Origin: Bacillota bacterium | GTDB lineage: Bacteria; Bacillota; Clostridia; DSM-8532 | Assembly (NCBI GenBank): GCA_023459915.1 | Contig: JAEWSN010000143.1 | Location: 1-19,690, forward strand | DNA: 19,690 nucleotides | Reading direction: 5' to 3' | Part shown: piece after piece, positions 1-6,457 of the stretch | How the letters are laid out: each line of letters opens with the position of its first letter | How positions within the stretch are numbered: the first letter of the stretch is position 1 | Notes under the pieces: generated by a model | The model's input: only the letters and a program-made list of their open reading frames with translations | Databases searched by the model: none | What the model was told of the DNA's origin: nothing | Made by a program: the position numbers and the translations under genes

Positions 1-109
1 CCGTGCCGTCCGGATTGGGGCGGGGCTTGAGCAAATCCTTCTCAATGCCTTCGACCAATGCGGCGAAATCATCCAATTCCGCTTCCGAGACATAGAACCG
101 ACCACACAT
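1..109 (-). CDS. SRAP (HMCES/YedK-type) protein, N-terminal fragment
   Basis: This is the first 36 codons of a gene that runs off the left edge of the window. The protein begins MCGRFYVSEAELDDF, which is the hallmark start of SOS-response-associated peptidase (SRAP) proteins. In that family, after removal of Met1, Cys2 forms a thiazolidine crosslink with abasic sites in single-stranded DNA, shielding them from breakage. Cys2, Gly3 and Arg4 are all present. The start is chosen because the catalytic Cys must be residue 2 and because a GGAAGG ribosome binding site sits 8 nt upstream. The rest of the domain, including the later catalytic Glu and His, lies outside the window and cannot be checked. 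The 128-bp gap upstream separates it from the zinc-ribbon gene on the same strand. Family assignment is confident; whether the gene is SOS-controlled is unknown, and I see no clear LexA box. Confidence 0.85.
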   Translation of the reverse strand, partial: MCGRFYVSEAELDDFAALVEGIEKDLLKPRPNPDGT

Positions 110-130
110 GAGATTGTCCTTCCATCGCCT

Positions 131-162
131 GGGTGCGACATGTTGTGGCAGGTGGCGCACCC
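131..162. repeat. 7-bp inverted repeat upstream of the SRAP gene
   Basis: GGGTGCG at 131-137 and CGCACCC at 156-162 form a perfect 7-bp inverted repeat with an 18-nt spacer. It ends 22 bp before the SRAP start codon. It could be an operator or a weak RNA hairpin in the leader. It does not resemble the Gram-positive LexA site CGAAC-N4-GTTCG. Confidence 0.3.
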
Positions 163-201
163 CGTTCCCCATCTGGATGACGGCATGCGACCCTTGTGGG
201 T

Positions 202-225
202 GCCGGCGCGATCAGCCGCGCCGGC
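202..225 (-). terminator. GC-rich hairpin after the zinc-ribbon gene
   Basis: GCCGGCGCG and CGCGCCGGC form a perfect 9-bp stem with a 6-nt loop, starting 13 bp past the stop codon of the zinc-ribbon membrane protein. No T tract follows on the minus strand, so it is at best an incomplete intrinsic terminator or a 3'-end stabilising hairpin. Confidence 0.5.
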
Positions 226-237
226 CCATTCGCGCAG

Positions 238-1332
238 TCACCCGTAGCGCTGAAACAGAAAGACGGCCCCCGCCACCGCGGCAAGCACCAGCAGCACCAC
301 CAGCAGCACCTTCCAGGGGGATACGGGGTACGCGCCCGCCACCTTGCCATTCTGTCCATTGATGACGAACCGATAGGTCTTCTTGCCAAAAGCAAACGAG
401 GAAATCCAGATCGGCGCGAGCAGATGCTTGAACCGGACATCCAGAAAACGGGCATCCACCCGGACATTGCGTACCTCGTCGGCAACAATGCCCGCGCGCA
501 CATCCTGCCGCAGCGCGTCGCGCATCACCTCGCAGGCCTGGTCGAACCCGGCGGAGACATCCACCGAATAGCGTTCGGCCAGAAAGCCAAGCAGGTATTC
601 CGGCCGGTATGGAACCAGCTGCTCAAAAGAGAATTCGAGCCGTTCCATGTGGTGTCTGCTTTCATGCTCGGACGCATTGACCGGGACATCGTCAAAAAAA
701 CGGTTCCCGTGGCCGAACACCGGACGCCAGCTGGTTCTGCGAACCTGCACCGACTCGCGCCGGGGTTTGCCGTCGGGCCCCGTCACGGTCCGCCATTCCG
801 TCACATAATAGTGGGTGCCGGCTTCCGCGCTCCAGTTGTAGTCGGTTTGGCTGTCAAACGTCCAGTAGGGCACATAGACCCCATGGAGCTTGTCGGCGCG
901 TTTGATTTGGCGCGCGGCCTTCGGTGCGAACCACTTCTTGGAGATCCAGGTCTGAAACAGGCCCATGGCTCCCTTTTTGTCCACCTTGAATGGAATCAGC
1001 GACTCGGGCCGGATGGTCTTTGCGCTGTCGTCGCGCACCAACGCCTTGGAACCGCAGAAAGGGCACTCCGCGGTACCGCTGTCCGCCGGCACCACGGTTT
1101 TTGTTCCGCAGCCGGAGCAGGTGACAGTGGTGGTGGCGGACTCCCAGTCGGTGGGCGCCATCTGTTCGGCCTGGGACAGCGGGTACTCCAGAATCACCGC
1201 GGCATGATCCGTGGGAATGGGCACCTCATTACCACACGACGGACAGACCAGCAGCCCTTTTCCGGGATCGTATTCGAGCATGCTGCCGCAGCCCGAGCAT
1301 GGAAATGTTTTCACATCGGCAGGCTGGCTCAT
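238..1332 (-). CDS. Double zinc-ribbon protein with C-terminal membrane anchor (YdjG-like)
   Basis: This 364-residue protein has two TFIIB-type zinc ribbons near the N-terminus: Cys12/15/30/33 and Cys72/75/90/93, each CxxC-CxxC. A mixed region follows that is rich in Trp and Tyr (about residues 110-330). One hydrophobic segment near residues 340-358 (VLLVVLLVLAAVAGAVFLF) ends in a short QRYG tail, so the bulk of the protein should face the cytoplasm. Such proteins are often misannotated as primosomal-protein-like; Bacillus subtilis YdjG, encoded next to the SPFH protein YdjI, has the same plan. Here too an SPFH gene lies 15 bp upstream, and a GGAGGG ribosome binding site sits 4 nt before the start. 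Function is unknown; a role in membrane stress together with the SPFH protein is inferred from the YdjFGHI analogy. No helicase or peptidase motif is visible. Confidence 0.75.
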   Translation of the reverse strand: MSQPADVKTFPCSGCGSMLEYDPGKGLLVCPSCGNEVPIPTDHAAVILEYPLSQAEQMAPTDWESATTTVTCSGCGTKTVVPADSGTAECPFCGSKALVRDDSAKTIRPESLIPFKVDKKGAMGLFQTWISKKWFAPKAARQIKRADKLHGVYVPYWTFDSQTDYNWSAEAGTHYYVTEWRTVTGPDGKPRRESVQVRRTSWRPVFGHGNRFFDDVPVNASEHESRHHMERLEFSFEQLVPYRPEYLLGFLAERYSVDVSAGFDQACEVMRDALRQDVRAGIVADEVRNVRVDARFLDVRFKHLLAPIWISSFAFGKKTYRFVINGQNGKVAGAYPVSPWKVLLVVLLVLAAVAGAVFLFQRYG

Positions 1333-1347
1333 GTTTCCCTCCAGCGG

Positions 1348-2538
1348 TTATTGCTTCGCGCCGCATTCCGGGCAGAATTTGGCGCCCGCGGCCAAAGGGG
1401 TGCCGCATTTGGCACAGGTGACGGCGGTTGGCTTGCCGCATTCCGGACAGAACTTCGCGCCTGCCGGCACCATGGCGCCACAGGCGGCACAAGGAGTTCC
1501 CGTGGCGGCGGTGGCGGCGGGCTTGCCGCACTCGGGGCAGAATTTCGCGTTCGCGGCCATGCCTGCGCCACAGAAAGCGCAGGTGGCGCCCGTGCCGGCA
1601 CCCGCCCCGCCAGCAGGGTTTCCGCCCTGGTTGCCCTGTTGGTTGCCCTGCTGGTTTCCGGGCATGCCGGCGCCCATGTTCTGCCCCATCTGGCCCATCA
1701 TCTGGCCCATCATGCCGGCCATGGCCATGCCGCTGCCCATGGAGGCCATGGGGTTTCCGGGATTGGCGGCGCCGGTTTTCATGGCGTCGACCATGCCCAG
1801 CGTGGTGACCGTGTTGAGTCCGCCCATGAGATTGACTTCCGCGCCCTTGCCGATGGCGTCGCGCAAATTCTCCGGCAGCTCCATTTCAGCGATGACAAAG
1901 CTGGTGAGTTCCAACCCAACCGCCGTGAACTTGGCGGCCAGCGACTTCATGATGGTGTCGGAGAACTCGATGAGCTGGGTGTTCAGCTTGGTGTAGCCCA
2001 TGCCGGATTCCATGATGCCGTCGCGCAGGTACTGCACGATGAAGCCGCGCAGATACCCCAGCAGCATGTCCGTGGTGCAGACATCACGCGTACCGGCGTA
2101 CTCCTCGAGGAACCGGGTGGGATCCGCCACGCGGTAGGCAAACTGGCCGCGGCTCTGAATCAGGATTCTGCCGCCGAATTCCGGGTCGTTGATGGCCAAC
2201 GGGGACGGGGTTCCCCACCGCTGTTCGGTGAACTGCCGGGTGGTCACATAGAACACATCCGCCTTGAACGGGCTTTCAAATCCGTATTTCCAGGATTTGA
2301 GCTTGGTCAGCAGCGGCATGTTCTGGGTGTTGAGCGTATAGGTGCCGGGCGTGAACACGTCGGCCACCTGGCCCTCGTTGACAAACACGGCCATCTGGGC
2401 GGGGCGCACCACCAGCTGGGCACCCATCATGATATCCTTGCCGTTCATGGGAAATCGCCAGAACATATTGTCGTCGGATTCCTCAAAACAATCGATGACG
2501 TCGATAAACTGGCCTTTGATGAAATCGAGAATACCCAT
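1348..2538 (-). CDS. SPFH-domain protein with three C-terminal zinc ribbons (YdjI-like)
   Basis: This 396-residue protein starts MGILDFIKGQFIDVIDC and carries an SPFH/Band-7 domain of the YdjI ('virion core protein-like') type over about residues 1-270, including the FTPGTYTLNT segment. It has no N-terminal transmembrane helix. A Gly/Met/Gln/Asn-rich flexible stretch follows (about 280-335), then three consecutive zinc ribbons with CxxCG-(n)-FCPECG spacing at the extreme C-terminus. The start at 2538 is preferred over the ATG 21 codons upstream because GGAGG lies 6 nt before it and because the upstream ATG is close to or at the predicted transcription start. The promoter at 2604-2632 serves this gene and the zinc-ribbon membrane protein behind it. 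SPFH proteins form membrane-associated oligomers and organise membrane microdomains; the exact role of this subfamily is not established. The B. subtilis partners PspA-like YdjF and TPM-domain YdjH are not present beside it. Confidence 0.8.
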   Translation of the reverse strand: MGILDFIKGQFIDVIDCFEESDDNMFWRFPMNGKDIMMGAQLVVRPAQMAVFVNEGQVADVFTPGTYTLNTQNMPLLTKLKSWKYGFESPFKADVFYVTTRQFTEQRWGTPSPLAINDPEFGGRILIQSRGQFAYRVADPTRFLEEYAGTRDVCTTDMLLGYLRGFIVQYLRDGIMESGMGYTKLNTQLIEFSDTIMKSLAAKFTAVGLELTSFVIAEMELPENLRDAIGKGAEVNLMGGLNTVTTLGMVDAMKTGAANPGNPMASMGSGMAMAGMMGQMMGQMGQNMGAGMPGNQQGNQQGNQGGNPAGGAGAGTGATCAFCGAGMAANAKFCPECGKPAATAATGTPCAACGAMVPAGAKFCPECGKPTAVTCAKCGTPLAAGAKFCPECGAKQ

Positions 2539-2603
2539 GTGAACCTCCACATCCGGATCGATTCGACGGCAGGAGCCGGTATCCCCGACATACCGCCGCA
2601 TTC

Positions 2604-2632
2604 ATCATATCCATTCGCCCAACGTACGTCAA
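2604..2632 (-). promoter_or_regulatory. Sigma-A-type promoter of the SPFH/zinc-ribbon unit
   Basis: On the minus strand, TTGACG (2632-2627) and TATGAT (2609-2604) are separated by exactly 17 bp. Both hexamers match the consensus at 5 of 6 positions. Transcription would start near 2597, giving a ~59-nt leader before the SPFH start at 2538. Confidence 0.7.
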
Positions 2633-2682
2633 ATCCCCAAAAAGGTCTTCCGGAGCGCATCGGGTGGCACATGGCGACAGGT

Positions 2683-2709
2683 GGGTCAGACTCCATGGGG
2701 TCTGATCCC
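2683..2709. repeat. REP-like imperfect palindrome (GGGTCAGAC / GTCTGATCCC)
   Basis: GGGTCAGAC (2683-2691) pairs with GTCTGATCCC (2700-2709) with a single bulged T. The loop contains the self-complementary CCATGG. It lies between the 67-codon ORF after frr and the SPFH promoter. The GGGTCAGAC/GTCTGACCC core resembles repetitive extragenic palindromes seen in many bacterial genomes. It may also help terminate the frr transcript, but no T tract follows. Only one copy is present in this window. Confidence 0.45.
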
Positions 2710-2733
2710 GCCTGCCCGGCCGTGCCACGGCAC

Positions 2734-2937
2734 TCAGCGGTGGCTCAACAGCACCACATAATGATCGTTCTCCAGGGAGACGCGCAACACGCGCGAGGTC
2801 TCTCCCAGAACCGCGGTCTCACGCGGCGGCGCGGTGACCCTGACTTCCGTCTCCGGGCCCAGCAATTGCAAAAGGGACGCGCCGGATTCAGACCAGCGCG
2901 TCCCCAGATAAGGCGTATAGCGCGACGCGTCCATCAC
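2734..2937 (-). CDS. Small protein of unknown function, translationally coupled to frr
   Basis: This is a 67-codon ORF whose ATG overlaps the frr stop codon as ATGA, the usual arrangement for coupled translation in an operon. The product (MMDASRYTPYLGTRWSESGA...) has no Cys, no obvious signal peptide and no membrane helix. The second half has alternating hydrophobic residues (VRVTAPPRE..., RVLRVSLENDHYVVLLSHR) suggestive of a small beta-rich fold. I do not recognise a family. In many Bacillota the next gene after frr is uppS, which is absent here. The exact overlap and the lack of any gene on the other strand support it being real; a fortuitous ORF cannot be excluded. A 5-bp hairpin (2723-2734) touches its stop codon. 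Confidence 0.5.
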   Translation of the reverse strand: MMDASRYTPYLGTRWSESGASLLQLLGPETEVRVTAPPRETAVLGETSRVLRVSLENDHYVVLLSHR

Positions 2938-3488
2938 ACCTCCATGATCTCCTCAATCTTCTCCTCGAGAATCTTTTCCACAAGGGCCACATACTTGTCG
3001 GTGATGGTCTGCACCTCTTTTTCCGCGTCCTTGAGATCATCCTCGGTCAGTTCCTTGGCCTTCTCCTGCTTTTTCAACTGCTCAATGGCATCGCGGCGGA
3101 TTTGCCGCAGGGCCACCTTGTCACGCTCGCCAAGCTTCTTGACGTCCCTGACCAGATCGTGGCGGCGTTCTTCGGTGAGCGGCGGGAAGATGAGCCGGAT
3201 GACCTTTCCGTCATTGTTGGGGTTCAAGCCCAGATCGGACATCTGGATGGCCTTCACAACGTCGTTCACGGTCTTGGGTTCCCACGGCTGGATGACAATC
3301 TGCCTGGCTTCCGGCACGCTGATGTTGGCAACCTGCTGGATGGGGGTGGGCGCGCCGTAATACATCACGGTGATTTTGTCGAGCAGGTGCGGGTTGGCCC
3401 GTCCGGCCCGGACGCCCGCGAGCTCCTCCCGCAGCACATGGATGGTCTTGTCCATTCTTGCACTGAGTTCCGTCTGATAGTCTGCCAT
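2934..3488 (-). CDS. frr: Ribosome recycling factor
   Basis: This 184-residue protein has the standard length for ribosome recycling factor. With EF-G it splits post-termination ribosomes so that subunits can be reused. Family landmarks are visible: the three-helix-bundle N-terminus, the RAGRANPHLLDKITVMYYG block (residues ~28-46), the IRLIFPPLTEERR block (~96-108) and the conserved LVRDVKKLGERDKVALRQIRRDA region (~112-134). The start is supported by a GGGAGG site that overlaps the end of pyrH; only 4 nt separate the two genes. It forms an operon with pyrH upstream and overlaps the following small ORF by 4 bp. Identification is essentially certain. Confidence 0.97.
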   Translation of the reverse strand: MADYQTELSARMDKTIHVLREELAGVRAGRANPHLLDKITVMYYGAPTPIQQVANISVPEARQIVIQPWEPKTVNDVVKAIQMSDLGLNPNNDGKVIRLIFPPLTEERRHDLVRDVKKLGERDKVALRQIRRDAIEQLKKQEKAKELTEDDLKDAEKEVQTITDKYVALVEKILEEKIEEIMEV

Positions 3489-3492
3489 TTGA

Positions 3493-4206
3493 TCATACCT
3501 CCCTGGCTATGAATGTTCCCACATTTTCACCGCTCAACGCACGCAATATGTTGTCGGGATCCTTGATGCTGAACACCAGGATGGGAATGTTGTTGTCCAT
3601 GCACAAGGATGTGGCGGTGGAATCCATGACGCCAAGCTGGCGTGCCAGCACTTCCTGATAACTGATGCGCTCGAACCGCACGGCTTCCGGATTCTGTTTT
3701 GGATCGCTGTCATAGACGGCATCGACGTTCTTGGCCAGCAGGATGACCTCGGCCTCGATTTCCGCCGCGCGCAGCACGGCCGCGGTATCCGTGGAGAAGA
3801 ACGGGTTGCCTGTTCCGCAGGCGAAAATGACCACCAGATTCTTTTCCAGATGATGTACCGCGCGTCGGCGGATGTAGGGCTCGGCCACCCGCGGCATGTC
3901 GAGGGCGGTCTGCACCCGGGTGGGAACGCCCTTGGCCTCGAGCGCGTCCTGCAGTGCAAGCGAGTTGATGACGGTCGCGAGCATCCCCATGTGGTCCGCC
4001 GTGGTCCGGTCCATGCTCTGGGAGCTGCGGCCACGCCAGAAATTACCGCCGCCGACGACGATGCCGATCTGGATGCCCATTTCCCAAACCTTCTTCACCC
4101 TGTCTGAAATGTCGGACAGGATGCCTTCGTCGATGCCCGTTCCCTTCCCGGCCGCAAGGGCTTCCCCACTGATTTTCAGCATAATTCGCTTGTAGTTGAG
4201 CTCCAT
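3493..4206 (-). CDS. pyrH: UMP kinase
   Basis: This 237-residue amino acid kinase family protein phosphorylates UMP to UDP using ATP; the bacterial enzyme is a hexamer regulated by GTP and UTP. Visible motifs are YKRIMLKISGEAL at the start (Lys and Gly for phosphate binding), VVGGGNFWRGR (~49-59), DHMGMLATVINSLALQDAL, and the acceptor-site stretch CGTGNPFFSTDTAA (~132-145). An in-frame extension to 4326 exists but is rejected: AGGAGG lies 5 nt before the ATG at 4206, MELNYKRIMLKISG is the normal N-terminus, and the extended ATG falls inside the -10 element of the predicted promoter. It is the first gene of a pyrH-frr-small ORF unit and follows tsf by about 200 bp. Confidence 0.96.
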   Translation of the reverse strand: MELNYKRIMLKISGEALAAGKGTGIDEGILSDISDRVKKVWEMGIQIGIVVGGGNFWRGRSSQSMDRTTADHMGMLATVINSLALQDALEAKGVPTRVQTALDMPRVAEPYIRRRAVHHLEKNLVVIFACGTGNPFFSTDTAAVLRAAEIEAEVILLAKNVDAVYDSDPKQNPEAVRFERISYQEVLARQLGVMDSTATSLCMDNNIPILVFSIKDPDNILRALSGENVGTFIAREV

Positions 4207-4304
4207 CAATGCCTCCTGCATGGCTTGCGACGTTGCCGCCGCCGTCTCCGGTGATGTCCTGACGTCCTCCGTTGCGGGTTTTGCTTGAACTGTGGCTCGT
4301 AAAA

Positions 4305-4339
4305 GGGACATATTGATATTGTTCATACCAATATGTCCC
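4305..4339. promoter_or_regulatory. Perfect 11-bp palindrome straddling the pyrH -10 region
   Basis: GGGACATATTG (4305-4315) and CAATATGTCCC (4329-4339) are exact inverted repeats with a 13-nt centre. The centre contains the pyrH -10 element, one arm lies in the -10/-35 spacer, and the other arm covers about +1 to +11. This geometry suits a repressor operator. On the minus strand the palindrome is also followed by TTTT, so for transcripts reading through from tsf it could act as a terminator. The sequence does not decide between these roles. Confidence 0.6.
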
Positions 4340-4351
4340 CCATACTGTCAA
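4322..4351 (-). promoter_or_regulatory. pyrH promoter (consensus -35, extended -10)
   Basis: On the minus strand a perfect TTGACA (4351-4346) is followed after 18 bp by TATGAA (4327-4322), preceded by TG one base upstream (extended -10). The start point would be near 4315, giving a ~109-nt leader. It would let pyrH-frr be expressed apart from rpsB-tsf. Confidence 0.65.
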
Positions 4352-4404
4352 GTCATTCTGTGATGTTTCGCGCAGGGAATGTATCCCGGCGTCTTGCTTG
4401 CGTC

Positions 4405-5052
4405 TTACTTTATTTGCTTGGCCACTTCCTCGGCGAAGTTCTCTTCCTTCTTCTCGAGGCCCTCGCCACGCTCGAAGCGCACGAAGCGGCGGATGTTCAT
4501 GTTCTCGCCGATGAGGGCGATTTTTTCCTTGAGCACCTGCTCCACCGTCTTGTCGGGATCCTTGATGAAGGCTTGCTCAAGCAGGCAGACCTCGGCGTAA
4601 TACTTCTCGATGCGGCCGTTGACCATCTTTTCGGCGATGGCTTCGGGCTTGCCTTCCTTGACGGCTTGCGCCTTGAGGATTTCACGTTCCTTCGCGATGA
4701 CCTCGGCCGGCACTTCCTCGCGGCGGACATACAGCGGGCTGTGGGCCGCGATCTGCATGGCGACGTCGTGGCAGAAATCCTTGAAGTCCTGGTTCTTGGC
4801 GGCGAAGTCCGTCTCGATGTTCACCTCAACCATGACGCCGATGCGGCCGCCGCCATGGATGTAGGCTTCCACGAGGCCTTCGGACGCGATGCGGCCCGCT
4901 TTTTTCGCGGCGGTGGCAAGACCCTTCTTGCGCAGGGCCTCCACGGCCTTTTCCATATTGCCATCGGTTTCCACGAGTGCCTTCTTGCAGTCCATCATGC
5001 CGGCACCGGTGGATTCACGCAATTCCTTGACCATTGCTGCTGTGATTTCCAT
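4405..5052 (-). CDS. tsf: Elongation factor Ts
   Basis: This 215-residue protein is the short form of EF-Ts, the guanine nucleotide exchange factor of EF-Tu. The N-terminal UBA-like domain is clear: MEITAAMVKELRESTGAGMM, then DCKKAL and EKAVEALRKKG. The core motif NIETDFAAKN (~77-86) supplies the conserved TDF contact with EF-Tu. Length matches the compact EF-Ts found in many Clostridia and Thermus rather than the ~280-residue E. coli form. AAGGAGG lies 11 nt upstream of the start, a rather long spacing. It follows rpsB by 45 bp in the near-universal rpsB-tsf operon. No strong terminator is visible after it, only a weak GGGA/TCCC hairpin, until the palindrome at the pyrH promoter. Confidence 0.97.
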   Translation of the reverse strand: MEITAAMVKELRESTGAGMMDCKKALVETDGNMEKAVEALRKKGLATAAKKAGRIASEGLVEAYIHGGGRIGVMVEVNIETDFAAKNQDFKDFCHDVAMQIAAHSPLYVRREEVPAEVIAKEREILKAQAVKEGKPEAIAEKMVNGRIEKYYAEVCLLEQAFIKDPDKTVEQVLKEKIALIGENMNIRRFVRFERGEGLEKKEENFAEEVAKQIK

Positions 5053-5097
5053 GTTTGTTGTGTCCTCCTTGCCAGGTTTGTTCGGATTGGATGGGGA

Positions 5098-5946
5098 TTA
5101 CGCTTCCGGAGCGGCGGCCACTTCGGGCTTTACAGCCACTTCGGCTTCCACGGCCACTTCGGGCTTTGCAGTCACTTCGGCTTCCTCGGCCATTTCGGGC
5201 TTCGCGTCGGGATCCTCGACATCAACGGTTTCCACGACATCCTCCTGGGCACCGGAACCCATCTCACCCTGGCGGGCTTCGATGACGGCGTCGGCGATTT
5301 TGCCGGAAATGAGCTTGACGGCACGGATGGCGTCGTCGTTGCCGGGGATGACATAGTCGACTTCATCGGGATCACAGTTGGTGTCCACGATGGCGACAAT
5401 CGGAATACCCAGTTTGCGCGCTTCGAGGATGGCGTTGTGCTCCTTCTTCGGGTCCACGATGAACAGGACGAAGGGCTGCTTCTTCATTTCCGTGATGCCG
5501 CCAAGGTTCTTGTCGAGCTTTTCCATCTCGAGCTTGAGCTTGGAGACTTCCTTCTTCGGCAGCACTTCAAAGGTACCGTCGGCTTCCATCTTCTTGATTT
5601 CGTTGAGCCGGTCGATGCCGCGGCGGATGGTCTTGAAGTTGGTGAGCATGCCGCCCAGCCAGCGGTTGTTGACGAAGTACATGCCACAGCGGAGCGCTTC
5701 CTCGCGGATGGCGTCCTGGGCCTGCTTCTTGGTGCCGACAAACAGCACGGAGCCGCCTTCCATCACCATGTCGCGCACGAAATAGTACGCTTCATCGATT
5801 TTCTTGACGGTCTTCTGCAGGTCGATGATGTAGATGCCGTTGCGTTCGGTGAAGATGTACTCGGCCATCTTCGGATTCCAGCGGCGTGTCTGGTGTCCAA
5901 AATGGACACCTGCTTCGAGCAGTTGTTTCATTGAAATGACGGACAT
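5098..5946 (-). CDS. rpsB: Small subunit ribosomal protein S2 (bS2/uS2) with acidic repeat tail
   Basis: This 282-residue protein carries the full uS2 core: KQLLEAGVHFGHQTRRWNPKM (residues 7-27), the coiled-coil-forming middle, FVNNRWLGGMLTNFKTI, and DTNCDPDEVDYVIPGNDDAIRAVKL near residues 190-215. S2 binds the back of the 30S subunit and helps recruit S1. The core ends near residue 235. The remaining ~45 residues form a low-complexity tail with a 12-residue repeat of the form AKPEVAVEAEVA, matching a 36-bp tandem repeat in the DNA. Most bacterial S2 proteins are 230-260 residues without such a repeat. AAGGAGG 5 nt before the ATG fixes the start. It is the first gene of the rpsB-tsf unit, preceded by a strong promoter and a ~107-nt leader. 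Confidence 0.97.
   Translation of the reverse strand: MSVISMKQLLEAGVHFGHQTRRWNPKMAEYIFTERNGIYIIDLQKTVKKIDEAYYFVRDMVMEGGSVLFVGTKKQAQDAIREEALRCGMYFVNNRWLGGMLTNFKTIRRGIDRLNEIKKMEADGTFEVLPKKEVSKLKLEMEKLDKNLGGITEMKKQPFVLFIVDPKKEHNAILEARKLGIPIVAIVDTNCDPDEVDYVIPGNDDAIRAVKLISGKIADAVIEARQGEMGSGAQEDVVETVDVEDPDAKPEMAEEAEVTAKPEVAVEAEVAVKPEVAAAPEA
5117..5209 (-). repeat. 36-bp tandem repeat within the 3' end of rpsB
   Basis: Copies begin at 5117, 5153 and 5189, each starting GCCA(C/T)TTCGGGCTT, with the third partial. The period is exactly 36 bp, or 12 codons, encoding the A/V-KPE(V/M)A-x-EAEV tail of ribosomal protein S2. Confidence 0.85.
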
Positions 5947-6060
5947 GTTTGCCTCCTTGTTTTTGCCTCCGCCGTCTTTTGCTCCCCACCGGCACCCGTG
6001 GAATTCGCGGGAACAGGCCGGGGGAATGGACGACGTGCGTATTGGGTGAAAACCTGTAAC

Positions 6061-6089
6061 AGTATAGCACAGGTATCACGGACTGCCAA
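6061..6089 (-). promoter_or_regulatory. rpsB-tsf promoter
   Basis: On the minus strand TTGGCA (6089-6084) and TATACT (6066-6061) are 17 bp apart, and the -10 is preceded by TGC (extended -10). Predicted start near 6054 leaves a ~107-nt leader, long enough for autoregulation by S2, though I recognise no known S2 leader fold. Confidence 0.7.
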
Positions 6090-6099
6090 GGGCGTGTTT

Positions 6100-6384
6100 T
6101 CAGTCTTCCCTTGGTGCGTCGTGGTTGGGGTTGCGCTTGACCAGGATGGCCGCCTTGGTGATGGCGGCGATGACATCCACCTCGAATTGCGCGCGCAGGT
6201 TGTTGATTTTGCTGTACACCTCGCCCTTGCGGGTGACGATGTACTGCGGCGGCAAATCGTTGAGCGCCTTGGCGGCCACATCGACCCGACACCGCTCACA
6301 GTTGCAGACGTTCATGTCGGACAGGATGTCGTCGACCATGTCGAACACAATTTCTTCCATGTAATTGCTCAGCTGGTGAATCAT
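6100..6384 (-). CDS. comFB: ComFB family protein
   Basis: This 94-residue protein matches the late-competence ComFB family. It starts MIHQLSNYMEEIVFDMVDDIL, has a Cys cluster VCNCERCRVDVAA (Cys27, 29 and 32), then LNDLPPQYIVTRKGEVYSK and a closing helix ending in a charged tail. Bacillus subtilis ComFB is encoded in the comF operon but its role in DNA uptake was never clear. More recent work on cyanobacterial and other ComFB proteins describes them as c-di-GMP receptors. GGGAGG lies 5 nt upstream of the start. It has its own extended -10 promoter and no comFA or comFC beside it, so a competence role is not supported by context. A membrane diguanylate cyclase lies 4.5 kb away. Confidence 0.85.
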   Translation of the reverse strand: MIHQLSNYMEEIVFDMVDDILSDMNVCNCERCRVDVAAKALNDLPPQYIVTRKGEVYSKINNLRAQFEVDVIAAITKAAILVKRNPNHDAPRED

Positions 6385-6457
6385 GTTTTCCTCCCGCGCG
6401 TGCCTCCACGCCCTGCATGTGTTGGTCCGGACCGAATCAGCAAGCGGATCTCAATTG

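Noticed and set aside
196..3360. A 1054-codon open frame on the plus strand, and similar long frames at 4333-5934 and 7038-8954
   Set aside because: Each is the antisense of clearly identified minus-strand genes (SPFH, zinc ribbon, frr, tsf, rpsB, ABC-F). Their His/Gly/Val/Leu-rich composition reflects the high-GC codon use of the opposite strand, and none has a ribosome binding site or recognisable domain.
4207..4326. 40-residue N-terminal extension of pyrH
   Set aside because: The upstream ATG lies inside the -10 element, and AGGAGG directly precedes the internal ATG that matches the normal UMP kinase start.
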